This document shows positions 20,973 to 34,157 of a stretch of 64,000 nucleotides of DNA, in pieces. The notes under the pieces are model-generated. The model was given only the letters and a program-made list of their open reading frames with translations. It made no database searches and was not told the DNA's origin. Position 1 is the first letter of the stretch, and each line of letters starts with the position of its first letter. This DNA comes from Companilactobacillus mishanensis (GTDB lineage Bacteria; Bacillota; Bacilli; Lactobacillales; Lactobacillaceae), in the NCBI RefSeq assembly GCF_003946505.1, contig NZ_RHON01000005.1:124001-188000 (forward strand), given 5' to 3'. A program made the translations under genes and the position numbers.

Positions 20973-23900
20973 CTATTTTTCTGATTTTGTTCCTTGTGAA
21001 TCGCTTGATTGAACTGATTGTCCATCTTCAGCTTCTAGCTTTTTAGCTTCTTCTTCGGCACGTTTTTGTTCTTGTTGCTTAGCAAATTTAGATAGTGCGT
21101 CAATACTTACAGTATCGTCGTCGTCATCCATATCTCTAAGTTCGATTTCTTTTTTACTACTGTCTAGAACTTTCATATCAAGTCCAAGAGCTTGTAATTC
21201 TTTAACAAGAACACGGAATGATTCAGGAACTCCAGGCTTAGGAATACTTTCACCCTTAACAATGGCTTCATAAGTCTTAACACGTCCAACAATATCATCA
21301 GACTTGTATGTCAAGATTTCTTGAAGTGTATAAGCGGCACCATAGGCTTCCAAGGCCCAAACTTCCATTTCACCAAATCTCTGTCCACCGAATTGTGCTT
21401 TACCACCAAGTGGTTGTTGTGTAACAAGTGAGTAAGGTCCGATTGAACGGGCATGTAACTTATCGTCAACCATGTGAGCTAACTTCATGTAGTACATAAC
21501 ACCAACAGCGACACGATTCTTGAATGGTTCACCAGTACGTCCATCATAAAGAATAGACTTACCATCTGAATCCATATCAGCTTCTTTAACAATGTCCCAT
21601 AACTCATCATCACTAACACCATCGAAAACAGGTGTTGCAACATGGATGCCAAGTTTTCTAGCAGCCATACCTAAGTGAAGATCAAGAACTTGTCCGATAT
21701 TCATACGTGATGGAACACCCATTGGGTTCAATAGGATATCTACTGGAGTACCATCTGGCATGTATGGCATATCTTCTTCAGGTACAACGATTGAAACGGT
21801 ACCTTTATTACCATGACGTCCGGCCATCTTGTCACCAACTTGAATCTTACGTTTTTGAGCAATGTAGACACGAACCATCATGTTAACACCAGGGTTCAAT
21901 TCATCCCCAGCTTCACGAGTAAATACTTTTACATCTTGGATAATTCCGCCACCACCATGTGGTACACGAAGTGAAGTATCACGAACTTCACGAGCTTTTT
22001 CACCAAAGATAGCATGTAGTAATCTTTCTTCAGCTGATAATTCTGTAACACCTTTAGGTGTAACTTTACCAACTAGAATATCACCATCACGTACTTCAGC
22101 ACCGATGCGGATAACACCGAACTCATCAAGATCTTTAAGAGATTCTTCACCAACGTTAGGAATCTCACGTGTGATTTCTTCAGGTCCAAGTTTTGTATCA
22201 CGTGCTTCTGATTCATACTCTTCAATATGGATTGAAGTATATGCATCTTCACGAACTAATTTTTCTGAAAGAACAATGGCATCTTCGTAGTTATACATGT
22301 TCCATGTCATGAAAGCGATAAGTGGGTTTTGACCAAGAGCTAATTCTCCACCTTCCATAGCAGGACCATCAGCAATAATATCGCCAGCCTTAACTTCTTC
22401 GCCCTTACGAACGATTGGTCTTTGGTTGTAACTCTTACCATTATTAGAACGACGGAACTTAGTAACTTTATATTCGTCAGTAGTTCCATCATCATTACGT
22501 TCAACAGTGATCTTCTTTGCATCAACATATTGAACAGTACCTGCATGTTGTGCAAGCAATGCAGCACCAGAATCATGGGCAGCAATATATTCCATTGATG
22601 TACCAACAAGTGGAGCATGTGGGTCAACCAAAGGAACAGCTTGACGTTGCATGTTAGCACCCATTAGGGCACGGTTTGAATCATCGTTTTCCAAGAAAGG
22701 AATACATGCAGTAGCTACAGAAACAACTTGCTTAGGTGAAACGTCCATGTAATCGACTTTGTCAGCAGTTGTTTCAATGTTGTCATCCTTGTGACGAGCC
22801 AAAATTGTATCATCAACGAATGAACCATCATCAGCTAAAATTGAGTTGGCCTGAGCAACGATGTAATTATCTTCTTCGTCAGCTGTTAAGTAATCAATCT
22901 TATCAGTAACTTTATGAGTATCCCATGAAACACGACGATATGGTGTTTCGATGAAACCATATTTATTAACAATAGCGTAACTGGCCAAGTTGTTAATAAG
23001 TCCGATATTAGGACCTTCGGGAGTTTCAATAGGACACATACGACCATAGTGAGTATAGTGAACGTCACGAACTTCATATCCGGCACGATCACGAGTCAAA
23101 CCACCAGGTCCAAGAGCTGACAGACGACGCTTGTGTTCCAACTCACCAAGTGGATTAGTCTGATCCATGAACTGTGAAAGTTGTGATGAACCAAAGAATT
23201 CCTTGATTGAGGCAACAACTGGTCTAATGTTGATCAACTGTTGAGGTGTAACAGTTGATGAGTCTTGAATTGACATTCTTTCACGTACAACACGTTCCAT
23301 ACGTGACAAACCAATACGGAATTGGTTTTGAAGTAATTCACCGACTGAACGAATACGACGGTTACCCAAGTGATCAATATCATCAGTATTACCAATATCT
23401 TCTTTAAGGTTTAAGAAGTAATTCAAACCTGCAAGGATATCAGCAACTTGGATAGTACGGTTGTTTTCGTCAATGTGACCATTACCGATGATGTTAACAA
23501 CTTTTTCATTATCTTCTTTTGAGTAAACTTTGATAATTTGAAGTGTAACAGGATCTGTTTGAGCACCTTCATCAGAAGGTTGCAATGTAACAGTCTTAAA
23601 GTCATCACGATCAAGATATGGACTCAATGTGTTCATAGCATCACGATCGATAACTGTATCTTTTGCCAAAACAACTTCACCTGTATCAGGATCAGCCAAT
23701 GTTTCAGCTAATGTTTGGTTAAGCAAACGTGTCTTAATGTTTAGTTTCTTATTGATCTTGTAACGACCAACTGAAGCTAAATCATAACGACGTGGGTCAA
23801 AGAATCTAGCATATAGCAATGAACGAGAACTATCTGCAGTCTTTGGTTCACCAGGACGAAGTCTTTCATAGATATCTTTCAAGCCTTCTTCAACACGTGA

Positions 23901-24593
23901 GTCACTTGTATCTTTATGAACATCTTTTTCAAGTGTCAAATTAAGTGTGTCATTTTCACCAAAGATATCTAAGATTTCAGAATCAGAGCCAAAACCTAAA
24001 GCTCTAACTAGTTCAGTCATAAGTAACTTTCTAGTTCTATCGATTCTTACGTATCCAAGACCCTTAGCATCTGTTTCATATTCCAACCAAGCACCACGGT
24101 TAGGAATAACTGTAGTACCGAAAGTAATACGACCGTTCTTATCAGTATCAGCATTGTAGTAGATACCAGGAGAACGAACTAATTGTGAAACGATAACACG
24201 TTCAGCACCATTAATAATGAAAGTACCTTGATCTGTCATTATTGGGAAGTCACCAAAGAACACGTCTTGAGTCTTGATCTCACCAGTTTCGTGGTTAGTC
24301 AATTTCAAAGTTACGTGTAGTGGGGCTGAGAAGTTAGCATCATGTTGTCTAGCTTCTTCGACTGTATATTTTGGTTCCAATAATTTGTAGTCAACGTATT
24401 CCAATGAAAGGTTTCCAGCAAAATCATCGATTGGCATTATGTCATCAAACATGTCCTTAAGACCTTCGTCTAAGAACCAATTGTAAGAATTCTTTTGGAT
24501 GTCAATTAGATTTGGGAGTGGAAGTACTTCCTTGATCTTGGCATAACTACGACGAACACGGTGTGCACCATAATTTACGTTATGAAAAGTCAA
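20973..24593 (-). CDS. rpoB: RNA polymerase subunit beta (TTG start)
   Basis: The other catalytic core subunit. The rifampicin pocket reads [20 protein letters not shown], then [18 protein letters not shown], with all common resistance sites wild type. The C-terminus has the usual [21 protein letters not shown] followed by an acidic tail rich in D, E and K. An ATG at 24671 would add 26 residues with no family match; I choose the TTG at 24591-24593, which has GAGGTGA directly upstream and gives [20 protein letters not shown], the normal N-terminus. Confidence 0.97.
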   Translation of the reverse strand: MTFHNVNYGAHRVRRSYAKIKEVLPLPNLIDIQKNSYNWFLDEGLKDMFDDIMPIDDFAGNLSLEYVDYKLLEPKYTVEEARQHDANFSAPLHVTLKLTNHETGEIKTQDVFFGDFPIMTDQGTFIINGAERVIVSQLVRSPGIYYNADTDKNGRITFGTTVIPNRGAWLEYETDAKGLGYVRIDRTRKLLMTELVRALGFGSDSEILDIFGENDTLNLTLEKDVHKDTSDSRVEEGLKDIYERLRPGEPKTADSSRSLLYARFFDPRRYDLASVGRYKINKKLNIKTRLLNQTLAETLADPDTGEVVLAKDTVIDRDAMNTLSPYLDRDDFKTVTLQPSDEGAQTDPVTLQIIKVYSKEDNEKVVNIIGNGHIDENNRTIQVADILAGLNYFLNLKEDIGNTDDIDHLGNRRIRSVGELLQNQFRIGLSRMERVVRERMSIQDSSTVTPQQLINIRPVVASIKEFFGSSQLSQFMDQTNPLGELEHKRRLSALGPGGLTRDRAGYEVRDVHYTHYGRMCPIETPEGPNIGLINNLASYAIVNKYGFIETPYRRVSWDTHKVTDKIDYLTADEEDNYIVAQANSILADDGSFVDDTILARHKDDNIETTADKVDYMDVSPKQVVSVATACIPFLENDDSNRALMGANMQRQAVPLVDPHAPLVGTSMEYIAAHDSGAALLAQHAGTVQYVDAKKITVERNDDGTTDEYKVTKFRRSNNGKSYNQRPIVRKGEEVKAGDIIADGPAMEGGELALGQNPLIAFMTWNMYNYEDAIVLSEKLVREDAYTSIHIEEYESEARDTKLGPEEITREIPNVGEESLKDLDEFGVIRIGAEVRDGDILVGKVTPKGVTELSAEERLLHAIFGEKAREVRDTSLRVPHGGGGIIQDVKVFTREAGDELNPGVNMMVRVYIAQKRKIQVGDKMAGRHGNKGTVSIVVPEEDMPYMPDGTPVDILLNPMGVPSRMNIGQVLDLHLGMAARKLGIHVATPVFDGVSDDELWDIVKEADMDSDGKSILYDGRTGEPFKNRVAVGVMYYMKLAHMVDDKLHARSIGPYSLVTQQPLGGKAQFGGQRFGEMEVWALEAYGAAYTLQEILTYKSDDIVGRVKTYEAIVKGESIPKPGVPESFRVLVKELQALGLDMKVLDSSKKEIELRDMDDDDDTVSIDALSKFAKQQEQKRAEEEAKKLEAEDGQSVQSSDSQGTKSEK

Positions 24594-24606
24594 ATTCTTC
24601 ACCTCA

Positions 24607-24630
24607 GCATATATTTTTGTCCAAATACGC
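24607..24630 (-). promoter_or_regulatory. Hairpin abutting the rpoB ribosome binding site
   Basis: On the minus strand GCGTATTT and ATATATGC can pair around the loop GGACAAAA, ending directly before the GAGGTGA site that serves the TTG start. Such a stem could mask or expose the start region. Regulation is inferred only. Confidence 0.4.
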
Positions 24631-24695
24631 ACCATTAGAAATATTACAATTGTGTTACAAATTGTATGCAAACGGTTTAATTACCTAATTTAAGG

Positions 24696-24740
24696 CAAAA
24701 AAAAACCAAAAATAGAATTATTTTTCTATTTTTGCTTTTT
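24696..24740 (-). terminator. Terminator hairpin in the rpoBC leader (possible attenuator)
   Basis: On the minus strand CAAAAATAGAA, a short A-rich loop, and TTCTATTTTTGG are followed by nine T. It lies after a strong promoter (24805-24833) and before rpoB, so it interrupts the rpoBC leader as well as trailing clpC. It could be a clpC terminator, an attenuator, or both. Confidence 0.7.
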
Positions 24741-24798
24741 CTATACGGCATCGCCACGGACAATAGATCGCGGTTTGCGTTTTGAACTTTAAATCTCA
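24741..24798 (-). ncRNA. Structured rpoB leader, candidate Lacto-rpoB-type RNA
   Basis: The segment between the promoter and the terminator hairpin is GC-rich for this genome. It contains AAACCGCGATC, a TCTAT...ATAGA pair, and an inner GGC-GAT-GCC hairpin. A conserved 5' UTR RNA called Lacto-rpoB is known upstream of rpoB in Lactobacillales; position and composition fit, but I have matched no covariance model. Confidence 0.4.
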
Positions 24799-24804
24799 AG
24801 TGCA

Positions 24805-24833
24805 ATATTACTAGCATTAATTGGCTTTGTCAA
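24805..24833 (-). promoter_or_regulatory. Promoter of rpoBC
   Basis: On the minus strand TTGACA (24828-24833), a 17-base spacer and TAATAT (24805-24810). It starts 22 bases after the clpC stop. A weaker candidate closer to rpoB is TTGCAT (24666-24671), a 17-base spacer and TGTAAT (24643-24648). Confidence 0.7.
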
Positions 24834-24854
24834 TGATTACAACTCAATTAATAT

Positions 24855-27371
24855 TTAGACTTTAGCACCTTTTTTATTATCTTTAGAGTTCTTTTTATTA
24901 TTTACTTTTTTTGAAGGTTTAACTGCTTTATCGACATTGATTTCAAGTTTGCCCTTCTTTGAGCCTACTTTGATAGTGTCGCCTTCTGAAATATTGTTCA
25001 TTAACAACAACTCACTCACTGGATCCTCGATTTCTCTTTGGATCGTTCTTCTCATTGGACGGGCACCATATTCTGGGTTGTATCCATCCTTAACAAGATC
25101 TTCATAAGCTGAAGGAGAAATTGATAATTTGATATTTCTATCCAACAATCTCTTTCTCAAATTGTTACTCATGATCTTAGCAATAGCTTTGAGTTGTTCC
25201 TTATCTAATGCTTTGAAGACGATTGTTTCATCAATACGGTTCAAGAACTCAGGTCTGAAGAATTTCTTCAACTCTGAATTGATACGTGATTGCATTTCTT
25301 TGTAATCATTACGTGCGTCTTTAGCACCAAATCCAACAGATTTATCTTCTTCAAGTGAACGAGCACCCAAGTTAGAAGTCATGATAATGATTGTATTTCT
25401 GAAATCGACCTTACGACCTTTAGCATCAGTTAAAATACCATCATCTAGGACTTGCAACAAGATGTTGAAAACATCTGGATGAGCCTTTTCAACTTCATCA
25501 AGTAGGATTACTGAATATGGTTCATTTCTAACTTTCTCAGTTAATTGACCACCTTCGTCGAATCCAACATAACCTGGAGCTGAACCGATAAGTTTAGATG
25601 TACTGTATTGTTCCATGTATTCTGACATATCAACACGGATCAAGTTGTCTTCTGATCCAAACATAACTTCGGCAATAGACTTAGCAAGTTCTGTCTTACC
25701 AACACCAGTAGGTCCTAAGAACATAAATGAACCGATTGGACGATCAGGATCTTTCATACCACTTCTGGCACGACGGATAGCTCTAGAAACAGCACCAATA
25801 GCATCATTTTGACCGACAACCCGTTTGTGGAGTTCTTTTTCAAGATTCATCAAACGTTCACTCTCTTTACGAGTGATTTGAGTAACTGGTACACCAGTCC
25901 AGTCGGCAATGATCTCAGCAATATCTTGTTCACCAACAACAGGTTTCTTCAACTTGCCGTCGCCTTCGGCTTCTTTATATTCTTCGATCTTAGCTTGAAG
26001 GTCTTGTTCCTTTTCACGAATTTGAGCAGCCTTACCAAAATCTTGATTAAGGATGGCGGCATTCTTTTCGTCGATAAGTTCGAGTGATTGAGAATTCAAC
26101 TTTTCCAACTCGTTATTGTTGGCATTGTTATGAATACGTACCTTAGCTGAAGCTTCATCAATTAAATCAATCGCCTTATCTGGTAAGAAACGGTTAGTTA
26201 AGTAACGTGTTGATAGACGAACCGCTGCACTGACAGCAGCATCTGAAATTGTTAATCCATGATGTTGTTCATAACGTGGACGTAGTCCATCCAAAATTTG
26301 GATAGATTCTTCAGCAGTTGGCTCTTCGACGTAAACCTTAGCAAAACGACGTTCCAATGCTGTATCTTTTTCAATGTACTTTTGATACTCATTTGAAGTT
26401 GTGGCACCGATCAATTGTAGTTCGCCACGAGCTAAAGCTGGTTTCAAAATGTTAGATGCATCAATAGCACCCTCTGCACCACCAGCACCAATCAAAGTAT
26501 GTAATTCATCAATAAATAGAATTACATGTTTGTCTGCATAAATTTCTTCAATAATTTTCTTTAATCTATCTTCAAACTCACCACGATACTTAGTACCGGC
26601 AACTAATGAGCCCATATCTAGCATCATGATACGTTTGTTTTGCATGTCTGAAGGAACTGTCTTAGCAACGATTGCTTCGGCTAGTCCTTCAACGATAGCT
26701 GTTTTACCAACACCTGGTTCACCAACTAATACAGGATTGTTTTTTGTACGACGACTAAGAATTTGAATCGTACGTTCAACTTCCTTTGCACGACCCACAA
26801 CAGGATCGACACGGTTTTCAGCTGCTAATTTAGTCAAGTCACGAGCTAATGAATCCAATGTAGGAGTTCCAGCTTGTTCCTTCTTCTTTTGGTTAGCACC
26901 AACACCACGACGAGCAGTCTTGTTGGTCATTCCCATCTTACTTAATAGTAGATTCTTAGTTTTTGTTAAACTCAATCCAAGGTTTGTCAAAATTCGGTTT
27001 GCTAGATTATCTGAATCATCCAAAATAGCTAGGAGAATGTGTTCTGTTCCAATTCTACTTGAATTGTATTGCGTTGAAACACCTTCTGAACCTGATAAAA
27101 TTTGTTGACCCTTTGGTGAATAAGGGAGGTAAATGCCAGTAGCAGTGTTTGCTGATGAATCGCCGTAACCTGTAAGATGCTCGATCTCTTCGATAACGTC
27201 TTTGTCGCTTACAGCCAAGTCACGTAAAGTAATACCAGCAATACCATCATTCTCCATGGTAAGACCTAGTAAAATATGTTCCGTGCCAACAGCATTATGA
27301 TGAAATGTCTTAGCCTGCTCTTGAGCCAAAACAAGTGCGTTTTTTGCGCTTTCGGTAAACACTTTGTCCAT
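24855..27371 (-). CDS. clpC: ATP-dependent Clp protease ATPase subunit ClpC
   Basis: An AAA+ unfoldase that feeds proteins to ClpP, usually with an adaptor such as MecA. The 838 residues show the repeated N-domain ([21 protein letters not shown]), a first ATPase module with [20 protein letters not shown], a UVR-type middle segment ([20 protein letters not shown], which tells ClpC from ClpE or ClpB), a second module with [20 protein letters not shown], and a lysine-rich C-terminus. The stop is followed closely by the rpoBC promoter. No ctsR repressor gene stands upstream, unlike the classic ctsR-clpC order. Confidence 0.95.
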   Translation of the reverse strand: MDKVFTESAKNALVLAQEQAKTFHHNAVGTEHILLGLTMENDGIAGITLRDLAVSDKDVIEEIEHLTGYGDSSANTATGIYLPYSPKGQQILSGSEGVSTQYNSSRIGTEHILLAILDDSDNLANRILTNLGLSLTKTKNLLLSKMGMTNKTARRGVGANQKKKEQAGTPTLDSLARDLTKLAAENRVDPVVGRAKEVERTIQILSRRTKNNPVLVGEPGVGKTAIVEGLAEAIVAKTVPSDMQNKRIMMLDMGSLVAGTKYRGEFEDRLKKIIEEIYADKHVILFIDELHTLIGAGGAEGAIDASNILKPALARGELQLIGATTSNEYQKYIEKDTALERRFAKVYVEEPTAEESIQILDGLRPRYEQHHGLTISDAAVSAAVRLSTRYLTNRFLPDKAIDLIDEASAKVRIHNNANNNELEKLNSQSLELIDEKNAAILNQDFGKAAQIREKEQDLQAKIEEYKEAEGDGKLKKPVVGEQDIAEIIADWTGVPVTQITRKESERLMNLEKELHKRVVGQNDAIGAVSRAIRRARSGMKDPDRPIGSFMFLGPTGVGKTELAKSIAEVMFGSEDNLIRVDMSEYMEQYSTSKLIGSAPGYVGFDEGGQLTEKVRNEPYSVILLDEVEKAHPDVFNILLQVLDDGILTDAKGRKVDFRNTIIIMTSNLGARSLEEDKSVGFGAKDARNDYKEMQSRINSELKKFFRPEFLNRIDETIVFKALDKEQLKAIAKIMSNNLRKRLLDRNIKLSISPSAYEDLVKDGYNPEYGARPMRRTIQREIEDPVSELLLMNNISEGDTIKVGSKKGKLEINVDKAVKPSKKVNNKKNSKDNKKGAKV

Positions 27372-27408
27372 AATAGTTACCTCGACTTATTAATTAATCT
27401 GTGATGAA

Positions 27409-27436
27409 AGTATAATTCTATAGCTAAAAAAATCAA
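27409..27436 (-). promoter_or_regulatory. Candidate clpC promoter
   Basis: On the minus strand TTGATT (27431-27436) and TATACT (27409-27414) are 16 bases apart, about 40 bases before the clpC ATG. No tandem heptad of the CtsR operator type (GGTCAAA-like) is visible over it. Confidence 0.45.
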
Positions 27437-27721
27437 GCAATTAAAACTATAGTCTCAACAACACCTTGTGGTACTCCTAAATATTTATTATTCATCTGAA
27501 TCTAATGCAACAATACCATTACTTTCAGGCAAATAGTACAAATTAGTTTGTGATTTTTTTGATTCTTATTTAATACCTATAATCATGTTAATATGTAACT
27601 CACCTAAAAAGCAATCAATGCTACCAAAAATCTCTTAATAGAGATGATATAAATATGTAAGGGCTATAATACTAATGTTTTTATGAATATTTGTAAAGCA
27701 ATACACACTCTCAGACAATCA
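27437..27721. other. Gene-free stretch between clpC and the tRNA cluster
   Basis: No convincing gene. The stretch is AT-rich with a small inverted repeat (ATCTCTTAATAGAGAT near 27629-27644). On the minus strand two adjacent frames (27488-27544, then 27433-27490) read like the broken end of a protein: NLYYLPESNGIVALDSDE, then a frame change and YLGVPQGVVETIVLIA before a stop. It could be a gene relic or chance. Confidence 0.3.
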
Positions 27722-27763
27722 AAAAAGGTAATTAATTCAAAATATTGAATTAATTACCTTTTA
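27722..27763 (-). terminator. Terminator of the tRNA cluster
   Basis: A perfect 18-bp stem (AAAAGGTAATTAATTCAA and its complement, loop of four bases) followed on the minus strand by a T-run, seven bases past the tRNA-Pro 3' end. Confidence 0.85.
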
Positions 27764-27769
27764 ACTTTA

Positions 27770-27843
27770 TCGGGAAAACAAGATTTGAACTTGCGACCCC
27801 CACGCCCCGAACGTGATGCTCTACCAAACTGAGCTACTTCCCG
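27770..27843 (-). tRNA. tRNA-Pro (CGG)
   Basis: A 74-base cloverleaf. Acceptor CGGGAAG pairs with the 3' side. The anticodon stem TCACG/CGTGG has loop TTCGGGG with anticodon CGG, and the T-loop is GTTCAAATC. The discriminator is A and no CCA is encoded. Confidence 0.93.
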
Positions 27844-27868
27844 ATTGACGTATGTGATATATCTGTGA

Positions 27869-27940
27869 AGCGGAAGACGAGATTCGAACTCGCGACCCCC
27901 ACCATGGCAAGGTGATGTTCTACCACTGAACTACTTCCGC
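27869..27940 (-). tRNA. tRNA-Gly (GCC)
   Basis: A 72-base cloverleaf. Acceptor GCGGAAG/CTTCCGC, anticodon stem CACC/GGTG around TTGCCAT giving anticodon GCC, T-arm CGAGTTCGAATCTCG. The discriminator is T and no CCA is encoded. Confidence 0.95.
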
Positions 27941-27944
27941 AAAA

Positions 27945-28017
27945 TGCCGACTAGAAGATTCGAACTTCCGACCCCCTGTTTACAAGACAGATGCTCTGCC
28001 AACTGAGCTAAGTCGGC
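27945..28017 (-). tRNA. tRNA-Thr (TGT)
   Basis: A 73-base cloverleaf. Acceptor GCCGACT/AGTCGGC, anticodon stem CTGTC/ACAG around CTTGTAA giving anticodon TGT, T-arm GAAGTTCGAATCTTC. No CCA is encoded. Confidence 0.94.
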
Positions 28018-28048
28018 ATGATTAATTAAAATCATACAATATAACTAA

Positions 28049-28131
28049 TACGGGTGAAAGGACTTGAACCTTCATGTCCATTGGACACTAGAACCTAAAT
28101 CTAGCGCGTCTGCCAATTCCGCCACACCCGC
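28049..28131 (-). tRNA. tRNA-Leu (TAG)
   Basis: An 83-base type II tRNA with a long variable arm (TGTCCAATGGACA). Acceptor GCGGGTG, anticodon stem CTAGA/TCTAG around TTTAGGT giving anticodon TAG. No CCA is encoded. Confidence 0.94.
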
Positions 28132-28168
28132 AAAATGGAAATGTTAAACCATTAAGCTATTTGCTTAA

Positions 28169-28241
28169 TGGAGGATACAGGGATCGAACCTGTGACCTCC
28201 TGCTTGTAAGGCAGATGCTCTCCCAGCTGAGCTAATCCTCC
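28169..28241 (-). tRNA. tRNA-Val (TAC)
   Basis: A 73-base cloverleaf and the first of the cluster in transcription. Acceptor GGAGGAT/ATCCTCC, anticodon stem CTGCC/GCAG around CTTACAA giving anticodon TAC, T-arm ACAGGTTCGATCCCTGT. No CCA is encoded. Confidence 0.95.
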
Positions 28242-28265
28242 ATGTCTTTAATCGACAACTATATT

Positions 28266-28295
28266 ATTATACTCAAAGACAACAAAAAAAGTCAA
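28266..28295 (-). promoter_or_regulatory. Promoter of the five-tRNA cluster
   Basis: On the minus strand TTGACT (28290-28295), an 18-base spacer and TATAAT (28266-28271), facing tRNA-Val. The -35 box lies inside the 3' arm of the lysS terminator. Confidence 0.6.
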
Positions 28296-28316
28296 CGAAA
28301 ATTCGCTGACTTTTTT
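28284..28316 (-). terminator. Terminator after lysS
   Basis: On the minus strand GTCAGCGA, loop of four bases, TCGTTGAC (one G-T pair) followed by seven T, six bases after the lysS stop. Confidence 0.8.
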
Positions 28317-28321
28317 AATTA

Positions 28322-30873
<2,552 letters not shown>

Positions 30874-30945
30874 GCGTTTTACCTCTAATTATTTCAATTA
30901 CAACATGCAATGATAGCAAATTTTACAAACTAATAGCAAATAACA

Positions 30946-31827
30946 TTACTTTTTGTCAGCAATTATAGTAGCCAACTCTTGTTCAGAAAATTGATATTTG
31001 TTATTACAGAATTTGCATACTGCCTCTGCACCATGGTTTTCATCGATCATTGCTTGTAACTCGTCATCTGACAAAGTAGCGAGCGACTTAGAAAACTTTT
31101 CCTTAGAGCAATCGCATTTGAATCGGATATCCATTGTATCCAATATTTTCATTTCGATACCATGCATCAATTTGTTAAGTATCTCTTCAGAACTCAATCC
31201 TTCATTCATCAATTCTGAAATGTTGGGAACAGTTTTTAGATTATCTTCAATTTTAGTAATGTCATCGTCAGTTGCACCAGGTAACGTTTGAATCAGGAAT
31301 CCTCCGGCAACCCCGACTGTTTCGTTAGGATGTACGAAAACTGATACTCCAACTGCTGAAGGAATCTGCTCTGACTTTGCCATGTAGTATGCGAAGTCAT
31401 CGCCAATCTCACCAGAAACAATTGGTGTTTGACCTGTAAATGGTTCTTTTAAGTGTAAGTCTTTTGTAACACTCAAAGTACCCTGTGTTCCGACTGCACC
31501 ACGTACATCGATGTGATGTTTATCATTTAGCGGCAAACTAACGTGAGGATTTTGAATGTATCCCTTAACATTACCTTGTGCATCTGCGTCTACAACAATG
31601 GCACCAGCAGGACCGTTCCCTACAACTCTTGTAGTAAGGACCTCATCTTCCTTGATTGTAGAAGTTGCCACTAGTATTGAACCAATCATTGTACGACCCA
31701 GTGCAGCAGTGGAATTAGTCCAAGTATCATGTCTCTTTTGAGCTTCAGCTATTGTATCTGTAGCATCAATGACATATGCTCGAAATTTTCCATCAGTTGA
31801 AACCGACTTTATTAATTTATCTGTCAT
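30946..31827 (-). CDS. hslO: Hsp33 redox-activated chaperone
   Basis: A cytosolic holdase switched on by oxidation and heat. The C-terminal zinc switch is present as CDC (in FKCDCSKEKF) and CKFC (in AVCKFCNNKYQF). The 293 residues begin TDKLIKSVSTDGKFRAYVID. Its ribosome binding site is weak (GAAGG). A terminator separates it from ftsH. Confidence 0.95.
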   Translation of the reverse strand: MTDKLIKSVSTDGKFRAYVIDATDTIAEAQKRHDTWTNSTAALGRTMIGSILVATSTIKEDEVLTTRVVGNGPAGAIVVDADAQGNVKGYIQNPHVSLPLNDKHHIDVRGAVGTQGTLSVTKDLHLKEPFTGQTPIVSGEIGDDFAYYMAKSEQIPSAVGVSVFVHPNETVGVAGGFLIQTLPGATDDDITKIEDNLKTVPNISELMNEGLSSEEILNKLMHGIEMKILDTMDIRFKCDCSKEKFSKSLATLSDDELQAMIDENHGAEAVCKFCNNKYQFSEQELATIIADKK

Positions 31828-31846
31828 AAAATACGCCCTTCGTAAT

Positions 31847-31876
31847 AAAAAGCGACTCTTGCGAGTCGCTTTTTTT
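31847..31876 (-). terminator. Terminator after ftsH
   Basis: Stem AAAGCGACTC, loop of four bases, GAGTCGCTTT, with T-runs on both sides. In transcription order it ends ftsH just before hslO. Confidence 0.82.
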
Positions 31877-31881
31877 AATGA

Positions 31882-34077
31882 TTATTTATCGTCATTGTTA
31901 TCGTTATCTTTTTCTGAAGGAAATTGGATGTCATTTGAGTCATCTTTCTTATCTTCAGATTTAGGTGCTTCAGGAGTATCGTCAGGTTTTTCAACATTAC
32001 CTGATCCAGAACCATTCGAGTCATCTGAATTATCAGAATCATTAGAATCATCTGAATCATTTGTTGGTGTCTCTGACTTTTGCTTTGCAGCATCTTTAGC
32101 TTCAGCAGCACGTTTTGCTTGCTCGAATGAGTTTGCAGTTTCACTTGGGAATTCAGCGTTTGCATCGTTTTCAGGCATTTTACCTGTATCAAACAAACTA
32201 AGGATTTCTTTTTCATCAAGTGTTTCGTACTTGAGAAGTGCTTCCGCAATCAACTTATGTTTATCACGATGGCTTTCGATGATCTCTCTAGCTTGTTCGT
32301 GAGCTTCGTCAATAATACGTTTAACTTCTTGGTCAATTGCCATAGCAGTATCTTGTGAGTAAGTAGGCTCTGCACGATAGCCACCACTACCAACTGGTTG
32401 TCCATCTTTTTCAAGTTGAACAGTACCAAGACGGTCTGTCATACCATATTCAGTAACCATTGTACGGGCAATTTGTGTTGCCTGTTCAAAGTCATTTGAA
32501 GCACCTGATGATTGTTGACCAAAGATAATTTCTTCGGCTGTACGACCACCAAGTAAACCAGCGATTTGTTCTGTTAATTCTTTCTTAGTTACCAAGTTTT
32601 GATCATCTTTAGGAAGCATGATGGCATATCCACCAGCACGTCCACGAGGAACGATAGTAACTTTTCTAACTACTCGAGAATCGTTCAGTACCAAACCAAT
32701 AATTGCGTGTCCAGCTTCGTGATATGCGACCATGTGACGTTCCTTATCAGAAATAACACGGTTTCTCTTAGCTGGTCCAGCGATAACTCTATCTTCAGCT
32801 TCATCAATATCTGAAGAATCAATCTTAGTTTTATGACGTCTTGCAGCAACTAAAGCAGCTTCGTTAAGTAAGTTTTCTAGATCAGCACCAACGAATCCTG
32901 GTGTTTGTTGTGCAATAACTTTTAGATCAACGTCATCTGTAAAGGTCTTGTTCTTAGAATGAACTTTAAGAATAGCTTCACGACCTTTAACATCAGGACG
33001 TCCAACCAAAATTTTACGGTCGAAACGGCCTGGACGTAGCAACGCAGGGTCAAGAACATCAGAACGGTTAGTAGCAGCCATAACGATGACACCCTCATTA
33101 CCAGTAAATCCATCCATTTCAATCAATAATTGGTTAAGTGTTTGTTCACGTTCGTCGTTACCACCACCGGTACCGGCACCACGTTGACGACCAACAGCAT
33201 CAATTTCATCAATGAAGATGATCGATGGAGCATCTTTTTTAGCGTTTTCAAATAAATCACGCACACGAGATGCACCAACACCAACGAACATTTCAACGAA
33301 ATCTGAACCTGAAATTGAATAGAATGGAACTTTAGCTTCACCAGCAACAGCTTTTGCAAGTAAAGTCTTACCAGTACCAGGAGGACCTTCGAGAAGAACA
33401 CCCGATGGTATACGAGCACCAAGTGAAACATACTTACGTGGATCTTTTAGGAAGTCAACAACTTCGACAAGTTCTTGCTTCTCTTCCTCAGCACCAGCAA
33501 CATCTGAGAATCTAACTTTGTTTTTCTTAGGATCTTCAGGCTTAACTTTGGATTTTCCAAAGCTCATTACACGGTTTGCACCGCCACCTTGACCCCCACG
33601 ACCCATAAGGGCGAAGAAAACAAAGAAGATCAGAATGATCGGAACGATAGAGATTATCAAGTACAACCATTGACTAGATTGAGACTTAGCGGCTGCAGTA
33701 GTCTTTACGTCCTTTGCCATTGCGGCATTATTGATTTGTTTCAAAGTATCATTGTTAGGTAATACTGTAGAAGTAAATTCAGAAACTTTAGAACTGGATG
33801 AACTACTACGTCCTAATAAGGAAACTGAACGTGAAGAATTTACTTTTTGAGCCTTTTTGTATTGACCAGTAACTTGGTAAGCGCCACTGACAGGTTCAAT
33901 CTTGAAACTCTTTACCTTACCCTTTTTTAATTGTGTAATAAATTGATCTTGGCTTAATGTCTTGGTTTGGTCGGTTGATTGACCACCCGCGAACCAACTT
34001 GCAGCAAGTACTAATACTACAAATAGCAAGATATAAAACAGGCTATTGTTAATGAGCCTATTTCGATTATTTTTCAT
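31882..34077 (-). CDS. ftsH: ATP-dependent zinc metalloprotease FtsH
   Basis: A membrane-bound AAA protease that clears damaged membrane and cytosolic proteins. Two membrane segments ([17 protein letters not shown], and [20 protein letters not shown]) enclose a small outer domain. The AAA module has [18 protein letters not shown] and the second-region [15 protein letters not shown]. The zinc site is [12 protein letters not shown]. The last roughly 90 residues are an unusual tail rich in D, S, N, E and K. The ATG at 34077 has GGAGG upstream; an ATG at 34116 adds 13 residues lacking a site. Confidence 0.96.
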   Translation of the reverse strand: MKNNRNRLINNSLFYILLFVVLVLAASWFAGGQSTDQTKTLSQDQFITQLKKGKVKSFKIEPVSGAYQVTGQYKKAQKVNSSRSVSLLGRSSSSSSKVSEFTSTVLPNNDTLKQINNAAMAKDVKTTAAAKSQSSQWLYLIISIVPIILIFFVFFALMGRGGQGGGANRVMSFGKSKVKPEDPKKNKVRFSDVAGAEEEKQELVEVVDFLKDPRKYVSLGARIPSGVLLEGPPGTGKTLLAKAVAGEAKVPFYSISGSDFVEMFVGVGASRVRDLFENAKKDAPSIIFIDEIDAVGRQRGAGTGGGNDEREQTLNQLLIEMDGFTGNEGVIVMAATNRSDVLDPALLRPGRFDRKILVGRPDVKGREAILKVHSKNKTFTDDVDLKVIAQQTPGFVGADLENLLNEAALVAARRHKTKIDSSDIDEAEDRVIAGPAKRNRVISDKERHMVAYHEAGHAIIGLVLNDSRVVRKVTIVPRGRAGGYAIMLPKDDQNLVTKKELTEQIAGLLGGRTAEEIIFGQQSSGASNDFEQATQIARTMVTEYGMTDRLGTVQLEKDGQPVGSGGYRAEPTYSQDTAMAIDQEVKRIIDEAHEQAREIIESHRDKHKLIAEALLKYETLDEKEILSLFDTGKMPENDANAEFPSETANSFEQAKRAAEAKDAAKQKSETPTNDSDDSNDSDNSDDSNGSGSGNVEKPDDTPEAPKSEDKKDDSNDIQFPSEKDNDNNDDK

Positions 34078-34099
34078 ATGTTTCCTCCTAAGCTTAGAC

Positions 34100-34114
34100 G
34101 TTACATATTGTAAC
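34100..34114. promoter_or_regulatory. Operator-like palindrome upstream of ftsH
   Basis: A perfect inverted repeat GTTACA-TAT-TGTAAC, 22 bases before the ftsH start, overlapping a possible -10 (TACAAT) whose -35 would be TTGTGT 16 bases upstream. A repressor site is possible but no regulator is known. Confidence 0.3.
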
Positions 34115-34157
34115 ATTAGTGGGTATTAACACAATAATAATTGTACCGCTAACTGAA

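Noticed and set aside
21880..22290. 136-residue plus-strand frame inside rpoB
   Set aside because: Antisense shadow of conserved RpoB codons with no ribosome binding site or family resemblance.
31900..32150. Short repeats that could be taken for a repeat array
   Set aside because: They are Asp/Ser/Asn codon repeats in the FtsH tail, without regular spacers; no CRISPR array is present in the window.
31769..32302. 177-residue serine-rich plus-strand frame
   Set aside because: It mirrors the Asp/Ser codon repeats of the FtsH tail; it crosses the ftsH-hslO terminator and has no start signal.
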